Part shown: positions 45,201 to 53,350 of the stretch, piece by piece | Position numbering within the stretch: the first letter of the stretch is position 1 | How the letters are laid out: the number at the start of each line of letters is the position of its first letter | Source: Acidithiobacillus acidisediminis | GTDB lineage: Bacteria; Pseudomonadota; Gammaproteobacteria; Acidithiobacillales; Acidithiobacillaceae | Length of the DNA: 64,000 bases | NCBI RefSeq assembly: GCF_023277115.1 | Contig: NZ_JALQCS010000001.1 | Location: 1,544,001 to 1,608,000, forward strand | Direction of reading: 5' to 3' | Made by a program: the position numbers and the translations under genes | The notes under the pieces: generated by a model | Told to the model about the DNA's origin: nothing | What the model saw: only the letters and a program-made list of their open reading frames with translations | Databases searched by the model: none

Positions 45201-45309
45201 TCTCTGGCATTCCGCGCAGGGTATAAACCCCCGCGGCCAACAAGATGGCCACCAAAAGCAAAAGTGTGGCGCGGGTTTCCCAGAGAAAGCGCAGATAGCG
45301 ATGGCTCAT
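42238..45309 (-). CDS. RND efflux pump inner-membrane subunit
   Basis: A 1023-residue RND transporter with the usual 12-helix, two-half layout (first helix TLLLLVAILLAAGVYTL; second half starting RPLLALPLLLLLLLLGGVGV). The TM4 proton-relay region reads ALGALVDHAIVIVERG, with one Asp where drug pumps have two. That is closer to the single-Asp pattern of heavy-metal pumps of the CusA type (GAMVDAAIVMIEN, from memory). It overlaps its membrane-fusion partner by 4 bases. With the TolC and multicopper oxidase this suggests metal (Cu/Ag-like) efflux, inferred. Confidence 0.88.
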   Translation of the reverse strand: MSHRYLRFLWETRATLLLLVAILLAAGVYTLRGMPESVFPPVDFPKVAVLVHTQDLPVRVMLLEVTRPLEQAAKGEPGVTLVRSQTGNGLSKLHVYFNPQSNPEQAYLLLQARLSHIPLPPGAKMTVRLMTPNIYPLLEYALVSQHLDSSAMMPTFAFTLRPALLSLPGVYHVNATGRGWPEVQVLLHPRRLAQYHLPAAAVIAALQMQQGPFFSGVLNAFHQQFILATTPRPQSPAALGQLTLPIGPANAQGVRAPLPLSAVATIQTGPPPLIRQAAVPGWQHALIVDVAAQQGANQVQVAAAVTQAMTYLRQQLPPGVHLVKIFDLSRLIRSSLSDVWSALALGAFLAFLVVLAFLGRWDAALATLTVVPLALAATLLVLHALGFGIDIMTLGGITAALGALVDHAIVIVERGLHGLHEDDAEQRRERALQRIRALLPLMTLATLTACVVFLPLIFLSGTVGLLFRSMALAIVIALATSQLIAMTITPVFALWLAGRARRPHRLWGERALRRHYSRALVFGMRRPLLALPLLLLLLLLGGVGVATLPTAFLPHWDEGLFVVPFRTPTGSTVSETTRTGRELMAIARKNPNVARVSLVVGRGLGNAYATPNKGGITIVLKRQHRASTAQVMQELRVAFRRAVPNLTTLETQQIMINRLGNLSGSHAPLVIQLFGSEPRTLHQIGLKLTHALNASQQFTSIVLKSPSAGPEIEVQPNAISSIAGLSPQTLAEDLKSRFWGVQAGFLLHGEQILPIRVTVQQASTTPQSLGQTSIWLPNGQQVPLTQAAKLYLEGAIPYVTHQNLVPDAEIKLHPRAGDGLTTAAARAQAIIQQVGLPLGVTSHLVGYYQEQQRSFAQMSLILAAALLILLVLLGLQFSSQRAALAALLAVASAAPGALLLLLLSGTDLDSTAFLGVLLVFAIAVNNVILLFARARQLGGAAPRLDHVAFAARQRLRPILMTMVADVLGFLPLAIGVGRGTDLLQPLALAVMGGLLLATLTTLWLAPVLYSAFQLRFSPPLRTR

Positions 45310-46298
45310 TGCTGCGGATCCAGGGGGGAGCCGTTTTTCAGATGGGTGTTACCGCGCAGGACGATCTGCTCTCCAGCAGGCAGATTCCCCGTTACCGTGA
45401 CTGTGTTCGGCGTGCTTTTCAGGACAGTGACAGGAATGGCAGCAGCGCGCCCCTGGTGATCCACCCAGACCTGGCTCTGCGCGCCTACCATGACGACGGC
45501 ACGGCTGGGCAGGAGATAAGCCTTCTTGCCGACTTCCGCCCGAGCAAAACGCAAGTCTACCCATTGCCCGGGAAGCAGGGGACTATTGGCGGGTAGATGC
45601 AGAATCACGGCCACCAGGCCGGACTGCCGCGCATCCTGGCCGATGGAATGAATCATCGCGGTTCCCGCCCAAGCGTCGCTGTGGACCTGAACCTGGGCGC
45701 CTGCCGAAAGGCGTTGTGCCTGCTGCGGCGGCAATAGGGCCTGTATCCAGGGATGGCCGCGTCCGGAGATGCTGGCAATGGGCGTACCCGCAGCCACTAC
45801 GCTGCCCGGCTGCACCTGATAGCGCAGTAGGCCCGTGATTGGGCTGCGTAACTGCAGCTGAGCGGCCTCCGCCTGCAGGGCCTGCAGCGACGCCCGGTTG
45901 GCTGCCAGGGTAGCCTGACTGGTCTCCAGGGTTTGCTGGGAAATTACGCCGTCCCGAAAGAGTTGGCGATCGCGCCGGCGATTTTCGGCGGCGAGATGAA
46001 GCTGCGCCTGCGCCGCCTGGGTCTGGGCCGCCAGGCCCGCCGGTACGATGCGGGCCAAGGGCGTCCCAGCCTGTACCATGCCAGTTGGGGCAAATGGGCC
46101 GAGAATAGTGCCGGTCACCGGCGCCGTCAGGGTCTGTGCAGGTATGCCCTGTACTTCACCCAAGGCAGAGAGGGTAATCGCCGGCGTCGTCGGCGCAGGG
46201 AGCGTGAGCAGGGTAATGGGTACACCGGTGCTGGCAACGGCTGCTGTGCAGCAGAACAGGCAGGCTATGCCGACGCTACCCAAGAAAATGTTTTTCAT
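45306..46298 (-). CDS. RND periplasmic adaptor (membrane-fusion protein)
   Basis: A 330-residue HlyD/AcrA-type adaptor with signal peptide (MKNIFLGSVGIACLFCCTAAVAS). The first lipoyl half is APVTGTILGPFAPTGMVQAGTPLARI and the second is LRSPITGLLRYQVQPGSVVAAGTPIASI, separated by an Ala/Gln-rich coiled-coil hairpin. A beta-barrel domain follows. I use the ATG at 46298, which overlaps the tolC stop by 4 bases. Confidence 0.87.
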   Translation of the reverse strand: MKNIFLGSVGIACLFCCTAAVASTGVPITLLTLPAPTTPAITLSALGEVQGIPAQTLTAPVTGTILGPFAPTGMVQAGTPLARIVPAGLAAQTQAAQAQLHLAAENRRRDRQLFRDGVISQQTLETSQATLAANRASLQALQAEAAQLQLRSPITGLLRYQVQPGSVVAAGTPIASISGRGHPWIQALLPPQQAQRLSAGAQVQVHSDAWAGTAMIHSIGQDARQSGLVAVILHLPANSPLLPGQWVDLRFARAEVGKKAYLLPSRAVVMVGAQSQVWVDHQGRAAAIPVTVLKSTPNTVTVTGNLPAGEQIVLRGNTHLKNGSPLDPQQ

Positions 46299-47605
46299 GG
46301 CAGTTTCCCTACATCGAGAGCAAGTTGGGTGGCCGCCATCTGTGCCCGGATCTGGGCGCGTATCAGGGCGAGGCGAGCCTGGACCCAAGCCTGATCGGCT
46401 TGCGCAAGATTCAAGGCATTCAATGCCCCCGCACGAAAGCCGGCACGCGTCATGTGGTATACGGCGCGGGCGGCGGCCAGGCTGTGGCGATCCTGCTGCA
46501 AGCGGGTGGATTCCTGCTGGTACACGCCATAATCCGTGTTGATGCGCGTTTGGATCTGCAAGAGCAGGGCGCGGCGGGCGGAGCGCAGGGCGGCCAACTG
46601 TTCCTGCGCCGCAGCAATACGGTCGTGCCGGCGGCCAAAACCGAAGAGTGGGAGATTCAAGGTAATACCTGCCTGCCAGCCCAGGGACTGGGGCCGGGGC
46701 ACTTGGGTGCTGTCGAGTCCGTAAGCGGCCTGGACGTCGATATTAGGGGCGAGGCTGGCCCGCTGCACGGCCACCTGGGCACGGGCGGCATGCAGTTGCG
46801 CCTGGGCGACCTGCAGTAGGGGTTGCCTTTGACTGGCTTCTTGCCAGAGTTGCGGGAGTGGGGCCGGAGCCGCTAGCAAGGTGCTGGTGGGAGCCAACTG
46901 GACTGGGCTCCCAGCAGGCAACTGCAATTGCAGACGCAGATTGCGTCGCACACTGCCCAGAGCTTCTTGCGCCTGGGCCCTGGCACTGCGTGCTTGCAGC
47001 AGCAAGAGCTGGGTTTGCACCAGATTCAGGCGCGCCGTGGCACCGCTGCGGAACTGGTCGCGGGTGTCGTGGTAGAGCAGACGGTCTTGGGCGAGCACGC
47101 GTTGCCAGAGCGCGCTGGTATTCTGTGCCAACAAGACCGCATACCAGGCGTTGCTCAAGGTGGTGGCTACTTGTAGACGCACGGATTGGGTCTGGCTTTT
47201 GGCAACGGCGCTCTGGTCTTTGGCCAGCTTGGCCAGGGCCGACAGTTGTGGGGCATAGAGCGGGGCGGTCAGCACCGCTTGACCGATCACTTCTCGCTGC
47301 CCATTGGCGGCGGCAAAGATGGGTTGGCCATTGCGACTCTCGGTCCAGATACTGCCCGCGCGCAAGGATAATTGCGGGAGTCGATCCGCCTGGCTGGCCT
47401 GTGCCGTGTCGGCGGCGCTCCGTGCCAGCGCCTGTGCGGACTGCAAGCTGGCCTGCACCTGTATCCCCCGCTGCACAGCCTGCGCTAAGGACCAGTCTTC
47501 TGCCGCAGCAACGCGACAGAAGAGCAATGCGCTCATCCCCAGGGAGACGAGCCACCAGGCTGGTTTTTTGCGGGAGGTGGGTTGTTTTCTACTTTGGATT
47601 ATCAA
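46295..47605 (-). CDS. TolC-family outer-membrane efflux channel
   Basis: A 436-residue outer-membrane factor with a signal peptide (LVSLGMSALLFCRVAAA) and two TolC repeats of long helices (LAQAVQRGIQVQASLQSAQALA; AGITLNLPLFGFGRRHDRIAAAQEQ). It overlaps both neighbours by 4 bases, completing the tripartite pump. Confidence 0.9.
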   Translation of the reverse strand: MIIQSRKQPTSRKKPAWWLVSLGMSALLFCRVAAAEDWSLAQAVQRGIQVQASLQSAQALARSAADTAQASQADRLPQLSLRAGSIWTESRNGQPIFAAANGQREVIGQAVLTAPLYAPQLSALAKLAKDQSAVAKSQTQSVRLQVATTLSNAWYAVLLAQNTSALWQRVLAQDRLLYHDTRDQFRSGATARLNLVQTQLLLLQARSARAQAQEALGSVRRNLRLQLQLPAGSPVQLAPTSTLLAAPAPLPQLWQEASQRQPLLQVAQAQLHAARAQVAVQRASLAPNIDVQAAYGLDSTQVPRPQSLGWQAGITLNLPLFGFGRRHDRIAAAQEQLAALRSARRALLLQIQTRINTDYGVYQQESTRLQQDRHSLAAARAVYHMTRAGFRAGALNALNLAQADQAWVQARLALIRAQIRAQMAATQLALDVGKLP

Positions 47606-49248
47606 GCCGGTAAAACCGTAAATTGGCCCATCATGCCGTTGTCTTCATGTTCTAGCATGTGACAGTGATACATATAGGGGAAATCGTCGGGGGCGGTATA
47701 GCCATAGTGGGCAATAAAGCGCACCGTTTCATTGCGACGGATGAGCAAGGTGTCCTTCCAGCCCCGCTCTACGGCGGGCGGCTGGGCGCCATTGCGGGAC
47801 AGGATCTGAAAGGAGGTCCCGTGGACGTGGAAGGTGTGCGCCATCTCCGCGGCATTGTGGATTTCCCAAATTTCCGTGGCGCCCAGCTGCAAGCGCTGGT
47901 TGATGACGCTCATGTCCATGTATTGATCATTGATCGAGAAGAGTTTCATTCTCCCCACGCCCATGGACATCTGCCCCGGCCCATTGTGTGCTGCCTCCGC
48001 CGACTGGTGGCGGATTGCCCTCATGTCGCTCATATTCATGCCACGCAGGACAAAGCGTCGTGGACCAGCGTTGGGATGAAGTGTGGGGATGCTTTGTAGA
48101 CGATCGGGCAGGCGCCCAGCTGGCCCCTGCGCTGACCCCACGCGAATTTGCAAGAGATTGAAATTGCTGCGATCGAAATGGTCGCTGTCCATGGGTCGTA
48201 GACTGAGCTCCGGGATGACACTGGCGGAATCGCTGCGCAGATATAGGGTCTTGCCCGCGAGTCCGCGCAGATCCACCAGGATTTCTACTCGCTCGGCAGG
48301 GGCCAGGAGCTGCCGTTGGACCTGCACGGGCGATTCCAGATACCCGGCGTCACTGGCCACCACATAGAACGGGCGATCTTTAGACAGGGCAAAGTTGTAG
48401 ACGCGCGCATTGGAAGCGTTCAATAGGCGCAGCCGTACCCACTGGGCTGGCGCCTCCCATACCGGGGACTCCCGACCATTGATCAGAAAGCGATTGCCCT
48501 TCATCCCCATCACATCCATGGGGGCTGGCATATAGTTCAGAATGCCCTGAGGGTCCAGAAGCCGGTCTTGGACGATGACGGGAATATCGTCCACGCCCCA
48601 ATGTCGAGGCAATCCCAGGGCAGCGTCGGTCCCGTCCTGCACCAGATAGAGCCCGGCCAGTCCGGCGTATACATGGGGTCCCGTGCGCCCATCGGGATGG
48701 GGATGATACCACAGGGTGGCCTCGGGCTGATCGATGGTATACCCATAGGTCCAGGTCTTGCCGGACTCGATCAGACTTTGGGGGCCGCCATCCATGGTTC
48801 CGGGCACGTGGGCACCGTGCCAATGGGTCGTTGTCGTCTGAGACAAAGCGTTGTGCACGAAGATGCGCAAGGCTTTGCCGCGGGGGATTTGCAGGGCGGG
48901 CCCCAAAAGATTGCCGTTGTAGCCCCAGGTAGGGGTGCGTAGACCGGTGCTCAGAACGCTTTGTCCTGGGGCCATGCGCAGATGAAATTCGCGTACACCA
49001 TCACGTCCGAGTTGCCCGGAATATAGGGGTGGGATGGGTAATGGGCTGGCGAAGGGGGGTGTCACCAGGGTCCCGCTCGACGCGCCCATCTTCATTCCCG
49101 TGCCCATACCCATCATCCCACCCATGCCGGCGTAGGCGGGTAGGGCAGCGACTGCCCCGAGGGCACCCATGCCGAGGGCCAGAAACTCCCGACGAGAGAG
49201 GGGGTGGATAGGTTCCTTTGAGCGGTCTTTTTCGGTGCTGTCGTCCAT
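47602..49248 (-). CDS. Tat-exported multicopper oxidase (CueO-like)
   Basis: A 548-residue three-cupredoxin multicopper oxidase. The Tat signal is LSRREFLALGMG. A Met/Gly-rich stretch (GMGGMMGMGTGMKMGASS) follows at the mature N-terminus and could bind Cu(I). The four copper-ligand segments are present: THWHGAHVPG, LWYHPHPDG, HTFHVHGTSF and MYHCHMLEHEDNGMMG. CueO-type enzymes oxidise Cu(I) in the periplasm. The ATG at 49248 follows AAGGAG; a longer reading lacks a plausible signal. It lies 46 bases after the TonB receptor and overlaps tolC by 4 bases. Confidence 0.9.
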   Translation of the reverse strand: MDDSTEKDRSKEPIHPLSRREFLALGMGALGAVAALPAYAGMGGMMGMGTGMKMGASSGTLVTPPFASPLPIPPLYSGQLGRDGVREFHLRMAPGQSVLSTGLRTPTWGYNGNLLGPALQIPRGKALRIFVHNALSQTTTTHWHGAHVPGTMDGGPQSLIESGKTWTYGYTIDQPEATLWYHPHPDGRTGPHVYAGLAGLYLVQDGTDAALGLPRHWGVDDIPVIVQDRLLDPQGILNYMPAPMDVMGMKGNRFLINGRESPVWEAPAQWVRLRLLNASNARVYNFALSKDRPFYVVASDAGYLESPVQVQRQLLAPAERVEILVDLRGLAGKTLYLRSDSASVIPELSLRPMDSDHFDRSNFNLLQIRVGSAQGPAGRLPDRLQSIPTLHPNAGPRRFVLRGMNMSDMRAIRHQSAEAAHNGPGQMSMGVGRMKLFSINDQYMDMSVINQRLQLGATEIWEIHNAAEMAHTFHVHGTSFQILSRNGAQPPAVERGWKDTLLIRRNETVRFIAHYGYTAPDDFPYMYHCHMLEHEDNGMMGQFTVLPA

Positions 49249-49264
49249 CTTGTGTTTTCTCCTT

Positions 49265-49287
49265 AAAAACGGGGGGCTGGGCCCCCC
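49265..49287 (-). terminator. Attenuator-like terminator between the TonB receptor and multicopper oxidase genes
   Basis: On the minus strand GGGGGGC-CCA-GCCCCCC forms a 7-bp GC stem followed by GTTTTT, an intrinsic-terminator shape. It lies in the 46-base gap, so only part of the Pho-driven transcription should reach the oxidase and pump genes, unless a further promoter exists. Confidence 0.7.
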
Positions 49288-49294
49288 AAGCGCC

Positions 49295-51676
49295 TCAGAA
49301 ATGGGCGGAAATGCTACCGTACACCGTGAGCGGCGCGCCTGGCAAAGCCAGCACCTGTCCGGCAGAATCTCCACCCAACAGACCTCCACCCGTGATGTAC
49401 TGGAACTCGTTGTAGTGGTTGTTGGTCAGGTTCAGGATGTTCAAGCTCAAGTCTACCCGCTTGAGCATCGGGACCATACCGTGCATGGGCAGTTTGGCAT
49501 CCACACCCAGATTCAAGGTGCCGTAAGCAGGCATCATTTGGGCACTCGGCGCGCCCGTATTGTTATTGAACATGCCCTGGGCACCCACGTACTGATACCA
49601 GAGTCGCGGCTGCAGGAGATTGCCAGCCAGAAGCGCGCGATAGGTCAGACCAATGTTGAAGGTCTTGTTGGGCACGTTGGAAACGGGTAGACCATCGTAG
49701 CTCACCCCACTGGTCACATAGTGGGCAAAGACCGCCTTCTCGAAATTCGCGTTCAAGAAGACATCCAGGTTATAGAGGAGGTTGTCTTCCAACGCCAGAT
49801 TCACGCCCTGATAGATGGAATCACCATTGGCATCGCCAATATAGTTGCCATTACTATCATACAAAGGAATGTACTGATTGGTGTAGTGCAGGTGATAAAA
49901 ACTGGCGGTAAACAGGAAGTGGTGCAAAAACGCCGCCTGCTGAAAATGAATCTTCACGCCGGCATTATAGTCTGCACTATGTTCCAGGTTATAGATGGGG
50001 GCCTTTTTCTGATACAGACCGCCACCACCGCCCACTTGCGGTTCCTTGTATGCCTGGGAGTAACTGGCAAAGAGGGCTAACCAGGGCATCGGCTGCCAGT
50101 TGAAGTCCACCGACGGCTCCACTTGGGTGAAGCTGGTATGGGCCGCCGGCAGTACGCCCTGATTGTTGAGCGGGTACAGTTGATAGGCCTCGGCAAAATC
50201 CGCCTGGGCCGCTGGGGTGTATTGAGTTTGGTAGTTGATGACGCGCACACCCGGGGTGATATGCAGATTGCTCATGGGACTGATGCGGTCCTGAATGAAG
50301 GCGGCCAGGTCAGTCTGATCAAAGTAATCGCTGCGATAATGGGCATTAGGCACAAGACGCGAGCCATAATACGGCGCATTGGTGTTGTAGAAGGCGTTGC
50401 GCGTATTGTAGCGACTGTTTAGAAAGAAACCCCCAAAGCTCACGAGGTTATAGGGTAGCTTTGCCGTAAAGAACAGCTTATCGCCATATACCGCATCATG
50501 GGGATTGTTGTACTCGTACAGGTTGCTGGGATTCGACAGGCCATAATTGTTGTAATGGAAATGCAGTCGATGACCATAGCGGTACCAGATCAGGTTGTGC
50601 ACGGCCCAGGTCTTGTCGAGATCCACATTCAATTTGCTGTAGAGCAACCAAGTGCTATTACTGTCCTGCTTGAACCACACGCTCTCTGGCAGGGAAGAGT
50701 AGTAGCCGCTGCTGGTCTGGCTGTAGAGGGGCGAGTTGGCGGTGCCGTCCAGGGTTACGCCGGAAATAGGATTCACGGGGATCGGAACCGGGCGATAGCC
50801 AGAGCCTTTGGCCAGATAGGCGCCCAAGGAGAAATCACCGTTGCTGAAGGTCTTGCGGGTTTTTAGGAACCACGCATAACTGTAGCTGGGGTTATTGAAA
50901 CCATCGGGGCTTTGTCGATAGCTGTTGGATGAACCGGCGCCGCCCGCTAGGATAGTGGACCAGCCGTCGATATTGCCGGTGCGGATGTTGAAGACAATAT
51001 TTTTGGCGTTATAACTACCGTAAGTGAGTTTAACGTCGCCCCCCGGCTTGGCGGTGGGCTGCAGGGGAACAAAATTGATTTGACCCCCGATATTGTTATA
51101 CCAGCGCTGCTCCGGGTTGCCCGGACCATAGGTGATGCCAATGCCTTGCAGGATGCCTGTTTGTGGCACCTGGGGCGATTCCCACAAGCCCGTGGACGGG
51201 TCGACCATGGGCACACCGTCAAAGGTCACCGAAAGACTGCCGTTATCGATCTGGCCGCCGGAGAAACCGCCCCAGCCCTGCTTGACCCCGTTGATGCTGA
51301 TGGAGGTTTTGGTGGCACCAGAGGAACCATAGCCAGATACACCAACGCCGGGCGCATAGCTCAGGGCCTGGGCACTACCGCCCATGGGGCCAGCGGCCGC
51401 CATCTGCGCCTTGTCCAAGACCTTGATGGACTGACCGGACTGAAAGTTATGTTTCTGGGTCAATGACTTGGCCTCTTTGCTGCCGAGGTAGCTGCTGGCT
51501 TCCACCGCGGCGCTGACTTCGCCGATGGATACAGCGGACTGAGTAGGTGCCGTCACGCCATCGGCGGCATAGGCCGAGCCGGACAGCAGGACGCCGGCGG
51601 CCAACAAGGAACACTGTAGGCGCGACAGGCGCAAGTATTGCGGTAGCGCAAAAACAGAATTGCTCATCACATTCAT
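49295..51676 (-). CDS. TonB-dependent outer-membrane receptor under a Pho box array
   Basis: A 793-residue receptor. It has a signal peptide (LSRLQCSLLAAGVLLSGSAYA), a plug domain from about residue 75 to 220 (MAAAGPMGGSAQALSYAPGVGV, FDGVPMVDPSTG) and a 22-strand barrel rich in Tyr/Asn. The C-terminus is GSISAHF, with the terminal Phe of outer-membrane proteins. The start may be the ATG at 51676 or one at 51667, which has better spacing to GAGAGG. The substrate is not identifiable. A four-unit Pho array upstream and a YncE-like propeller gene behind a paralogous promoter point to phosphate-limitation control. E. coli has a comparable neighbour pair, yncD (PQQ receptor PqqU) and yncE. Confidence 0.88.
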   Translation of the reverse strand: MNVMSNSVFALPQYLRLSRLQCSLLAAGVLLSGSAYAADGVTAPTQSAVSIGEVSAAVEASSYLGSKEAKSLTQKHNFQSGQSIKVLDKAQMAAAGPMGGSAQALSYAPGVGVSGYGSSGATKTSISINGVKQGWGGFSGGQIDNGSLSVTFDGVPMVDPSTGLWESPQVPQTGILQGIGITYGPGNPEQRWYNNIGGQINFVPLQPTAKPGGDVKLTYGSYNAKNIVFNIRTGNIDGWSTILAGGAGSSNSYRQSPDGFNNPSYSYAWFLKTRKTFSNGDFSLGAYLAKGSGYRPVPIPVNPISGVTLDGTANSPLYSQTSSGYYSSLPESVWFKQDSNSTWLLYSKLNVDLDKTWAVHNLIWYRYGHRLHFHYNNYGLSNPSNLYEYNNPHDAVYGDKLFFTAKLPYNLVSFGGFFLNSRYNTRNAFYNTNAPYYGSRLVPNAHYRSDYFDQTDLAAFIQDRISPMSNLHITPGVRVINYQTQYTPAAQADFAEAYQLYPLNNQGVLPAAHTSFTQVEPSVDFNWQPMPWLALFASYSQAYKEPQVGGGGGLYQKKAPIYNLEHSADYNAGVKIHFQQAAFLHHFLFTASFYHLHYTNQYIPLYDSNGNYIGDANGDSIYQGVNLALEDNLLYNLDVFLNANFEKAVFAHYVTSGVSYDGLPVSNVPNKTFNIGLTYRALLAGNLLQPRLWYQYVGAQGMFNNNTGAPSAQMMPAYGTLNLGVDAKLPMHGMVPMLKRVDLSLNILNLTNNHYNEFQYITGGGLLGGDSAGQVLALPGAPLTVYGSISAHF

Positions 51677-51740
51677 CCTCTCGTAGGCGGTTGTAAAAAA
51701 TAGGCCAATTTGGTGTGTTTAAGACCAAAAATGGCAACCC

Positions 51741-51795
51741 ACGATAGCAAGTGAACGTGACACTATTATGGCAGTTTAATTACACTTTTGTGACA
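51741..51795 (-). promoter_or_regulatory. Four-unit Pho box array of the TonB receptor
   Basis: Read on the minus strand the units are TGTCAC, TGTAAT, TGCCAT and TGTCAC, at plus-strand positions 51790, 51779, 51768 and 51757, exactly 11 bp apart. A -10-like TATCGT (plus ACGATA, 51741-51746), preceded by TGC, lies 10 bases downstream. Confidence 0.85.
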
Positions 51796-51947
51796 TTACC
51801 CAATTGGGCATAACGCGTATCCATCTGCCCATAGTCAAGGATAAGGCCCGAGACTTTGCACAGAATTAGGAACGCGTTTCCCATTGCGGACCGAGTGGAT
51901 AGGGTGCCCCGGAGATGCGCGATCGCTTCGTCCTCCGGGGCAGGAAT

Positions 51948-53006
51948 TTACTGGGACGTCTTGGCTATACCGCCCAGCACAGGTTGGTAGACGTATACGG
52001 CATGTGCTTCGCCGGTATAGACAAAAATCCGGTGATTCAGCAGATCCACGGCCCCGGTATGGGTCTTGCCGTAGCCCGTGGAGACAAAGGTCACCGGCTT
52101 CAGGGTTTGGGCATTGTAGACATTGAAGCCCTTGGCATCGCTTTCAAAGGCGTACACCAGGTGATAGGTTGGATCGTAGGCCACCTGATCAATTCCCGCA
52201 CGCGCCGGCAGGTGTGCCAACACCTTAAGGGACTTGGCATTAAAAACGAAGATTTGCCCACGATCGGTCCCAACCCACAGGGTATTGGTCTGGGGGTCGA
52301 ATATCTGACCCTTGGTATTCACATGATGACCGTTTGGCGACGCCGGAAAATAGGGCGCTATATTAGTTTTGGCTTCGATATGATCATTGCGCAAGTTGAT
52401 CTTCTCTTCCCAGGAGTCGTCTGGCATGTACAACACCTGTTGCGACGGAACGAGGACACCCAGATCCGGTCCGTCTCCGACCTTGGGGAACAAAGGAATG
52501 GTGCCCAAGAACTTGGGCTGTGCAGAAAGCGTGTATTTATCGACCCGATTGTTGTCGTCCATAGCTATGTACAGCCGATGTCGTGCCGGGTCGGTCCAGA
52601 TGCCATCGGGACTGGTAACGACAGTCGAGAACTGATGGCGTACCTGCCAGCCCTGCTTGGCAATGACTACAATCCGGCCGACGCTTTTGCCGTTGACCTT
52701 GGGATTTGAGGTCCAATACACGTAATGTGCGTCAAAAGCCTGCCCGTCGGGATGACTGATACCCTGGCGAATGACCTTGACGATCTGGTCCGTGTCGGCG
52801 TTGATCACCACCGCTCCAGCATCCGCCTTGCCCATGGATACGTAGATCCGATGGTTGCCTGGATCATAGCTGACCGCATCCCCGCCCTGGTCGGTGGTGG
52901 GCAGGGGGATGACCTTGGTGAGCTGGAAGGAGACACCAGACGCAAGGGCCGTGATTGGCAGAAGAGATGCGACGGCGAGGATACTGAGTATTCTCTTTTG
53001 CACCAT
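51948..53006 (-). CDS. Secreted YVTN/YncE-like beta-propeller protein under a Pho promoter
   Basis: A 352-residue protein with a signal peptide (ILSILAVASLLPITALA). Repeated propeller blades follow (YDPGNHRIYVSMG, TDPARHRLYIAMDD, FDPQTNTLWVGTDRG, YDPTYHLVYAFESD, DLLNHRIFVYTG), the spacing of YVTN or YncE-type seven-bladed propellers. No catalytic motif is seen. A good GGAGA site precedes the ATG. Its promoter is a duplicate of the TonB receptor promoter, so the two are co-regulated. It may bind the receptor's ligand or process it; this is inference. Confidence 0.8.
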   Translation of the reverse strand: MVQKRILSILAVASLLPITALASGVSFQLTKVIPLPTTDQGGDAVSYDPGNHRIYVSMGKADAGAVVINADTDQIVKVIRQGISHPDGQAFDAHYVYWTSNPKVNGKSVGRIVVIAKQGWQVRHQFSTVVTSPDGIWTDPARHRLYIAMDDNNRVDKYTLSAQPKFLGTIPLFPKVGDGPDLGVLVPSQQVLYMPDDSWEEKINLRNDHIEAKTNIAPYFPASPNGHHVNTKGQIFDPQTNTLWVGTDRGQIFVFNAKSLKVLAHLPARAGIDQVAYDPTYHLVYAFESDAKGFNVYNAQTLKPVTFVSTGYGKTHTGAVDLLNHRIFVYTGEAHAVYVYQPVLGGIAKTSQ

Positions 53007-53051
53007 ATGAAAATCTCCAAGTTTTTGCAGATAGGAATGTTACGCTTGCAC

Positions 53052-53150
53052 TCAAATAACATGCACGACAAGCTCCCGCGTACGCGAGAGCGTTTCCAAC
53101 GACAATAGTCTGAAGATTGGTGTATTCTCCAGTTCCATGCGCGCCACCAT
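53052..53150 (-). CDS. Possible 32-residue leader ORF in the propeller gene's 5' region
   Basis: Starting from ATG at 53150 (after GAGAGG) a short frame reads MVARMELENTPIFRLLSLET... and stops at 53052, about 45 bases before the propeller ATG. The ATG occupies the position that, in the paralogous promoter, corresponds to the start of the TonB receptor gene. It may be a true leader or merely the scar of the duplication. Confidence 0.3.
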   Translation of the reverse strand: MVARMELENTPIFRLLSLETLSRTRELVVHVI

Positions 53151-53211
53151 CCTCTCAGGCAGTTATAAAAACAGACCTGTTTGGCTTTTTTAAGACCAAA
53201 AGTGGCCCGTC

Positions 53212-53255
53212 ACTATAGCAAGAGAATATGACACTATTATGACACTTTTGTGACG
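53212..53255 (-). promoter_or_regulatory. Three-unit Pho box array of the beta-propeller gene
   Basis: Minus-strand units CGTCAC, TGTCAT and TGTCAT (plus positions 53250, 53239, 53228) are 11 bp apart. A -10 TATAGT (plus ACTATA, 53212-53217), preceded by TGC, lies 10 bases beyond. It is homologous to the TonB receptor promoter and lacks exactly one 11-bp unit. It implies a leader of about 200 bases. Confidence 0.85.
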
Positions 53256-53350
53256 ATTATCGGCTCGGTGTAACGCGAATCTACTTATCTATTGTTGAGC
53301 ATAAGGCCCGTGACTTTGCGCATAATTAGGGGATGTTGCGATTCAAGTCA

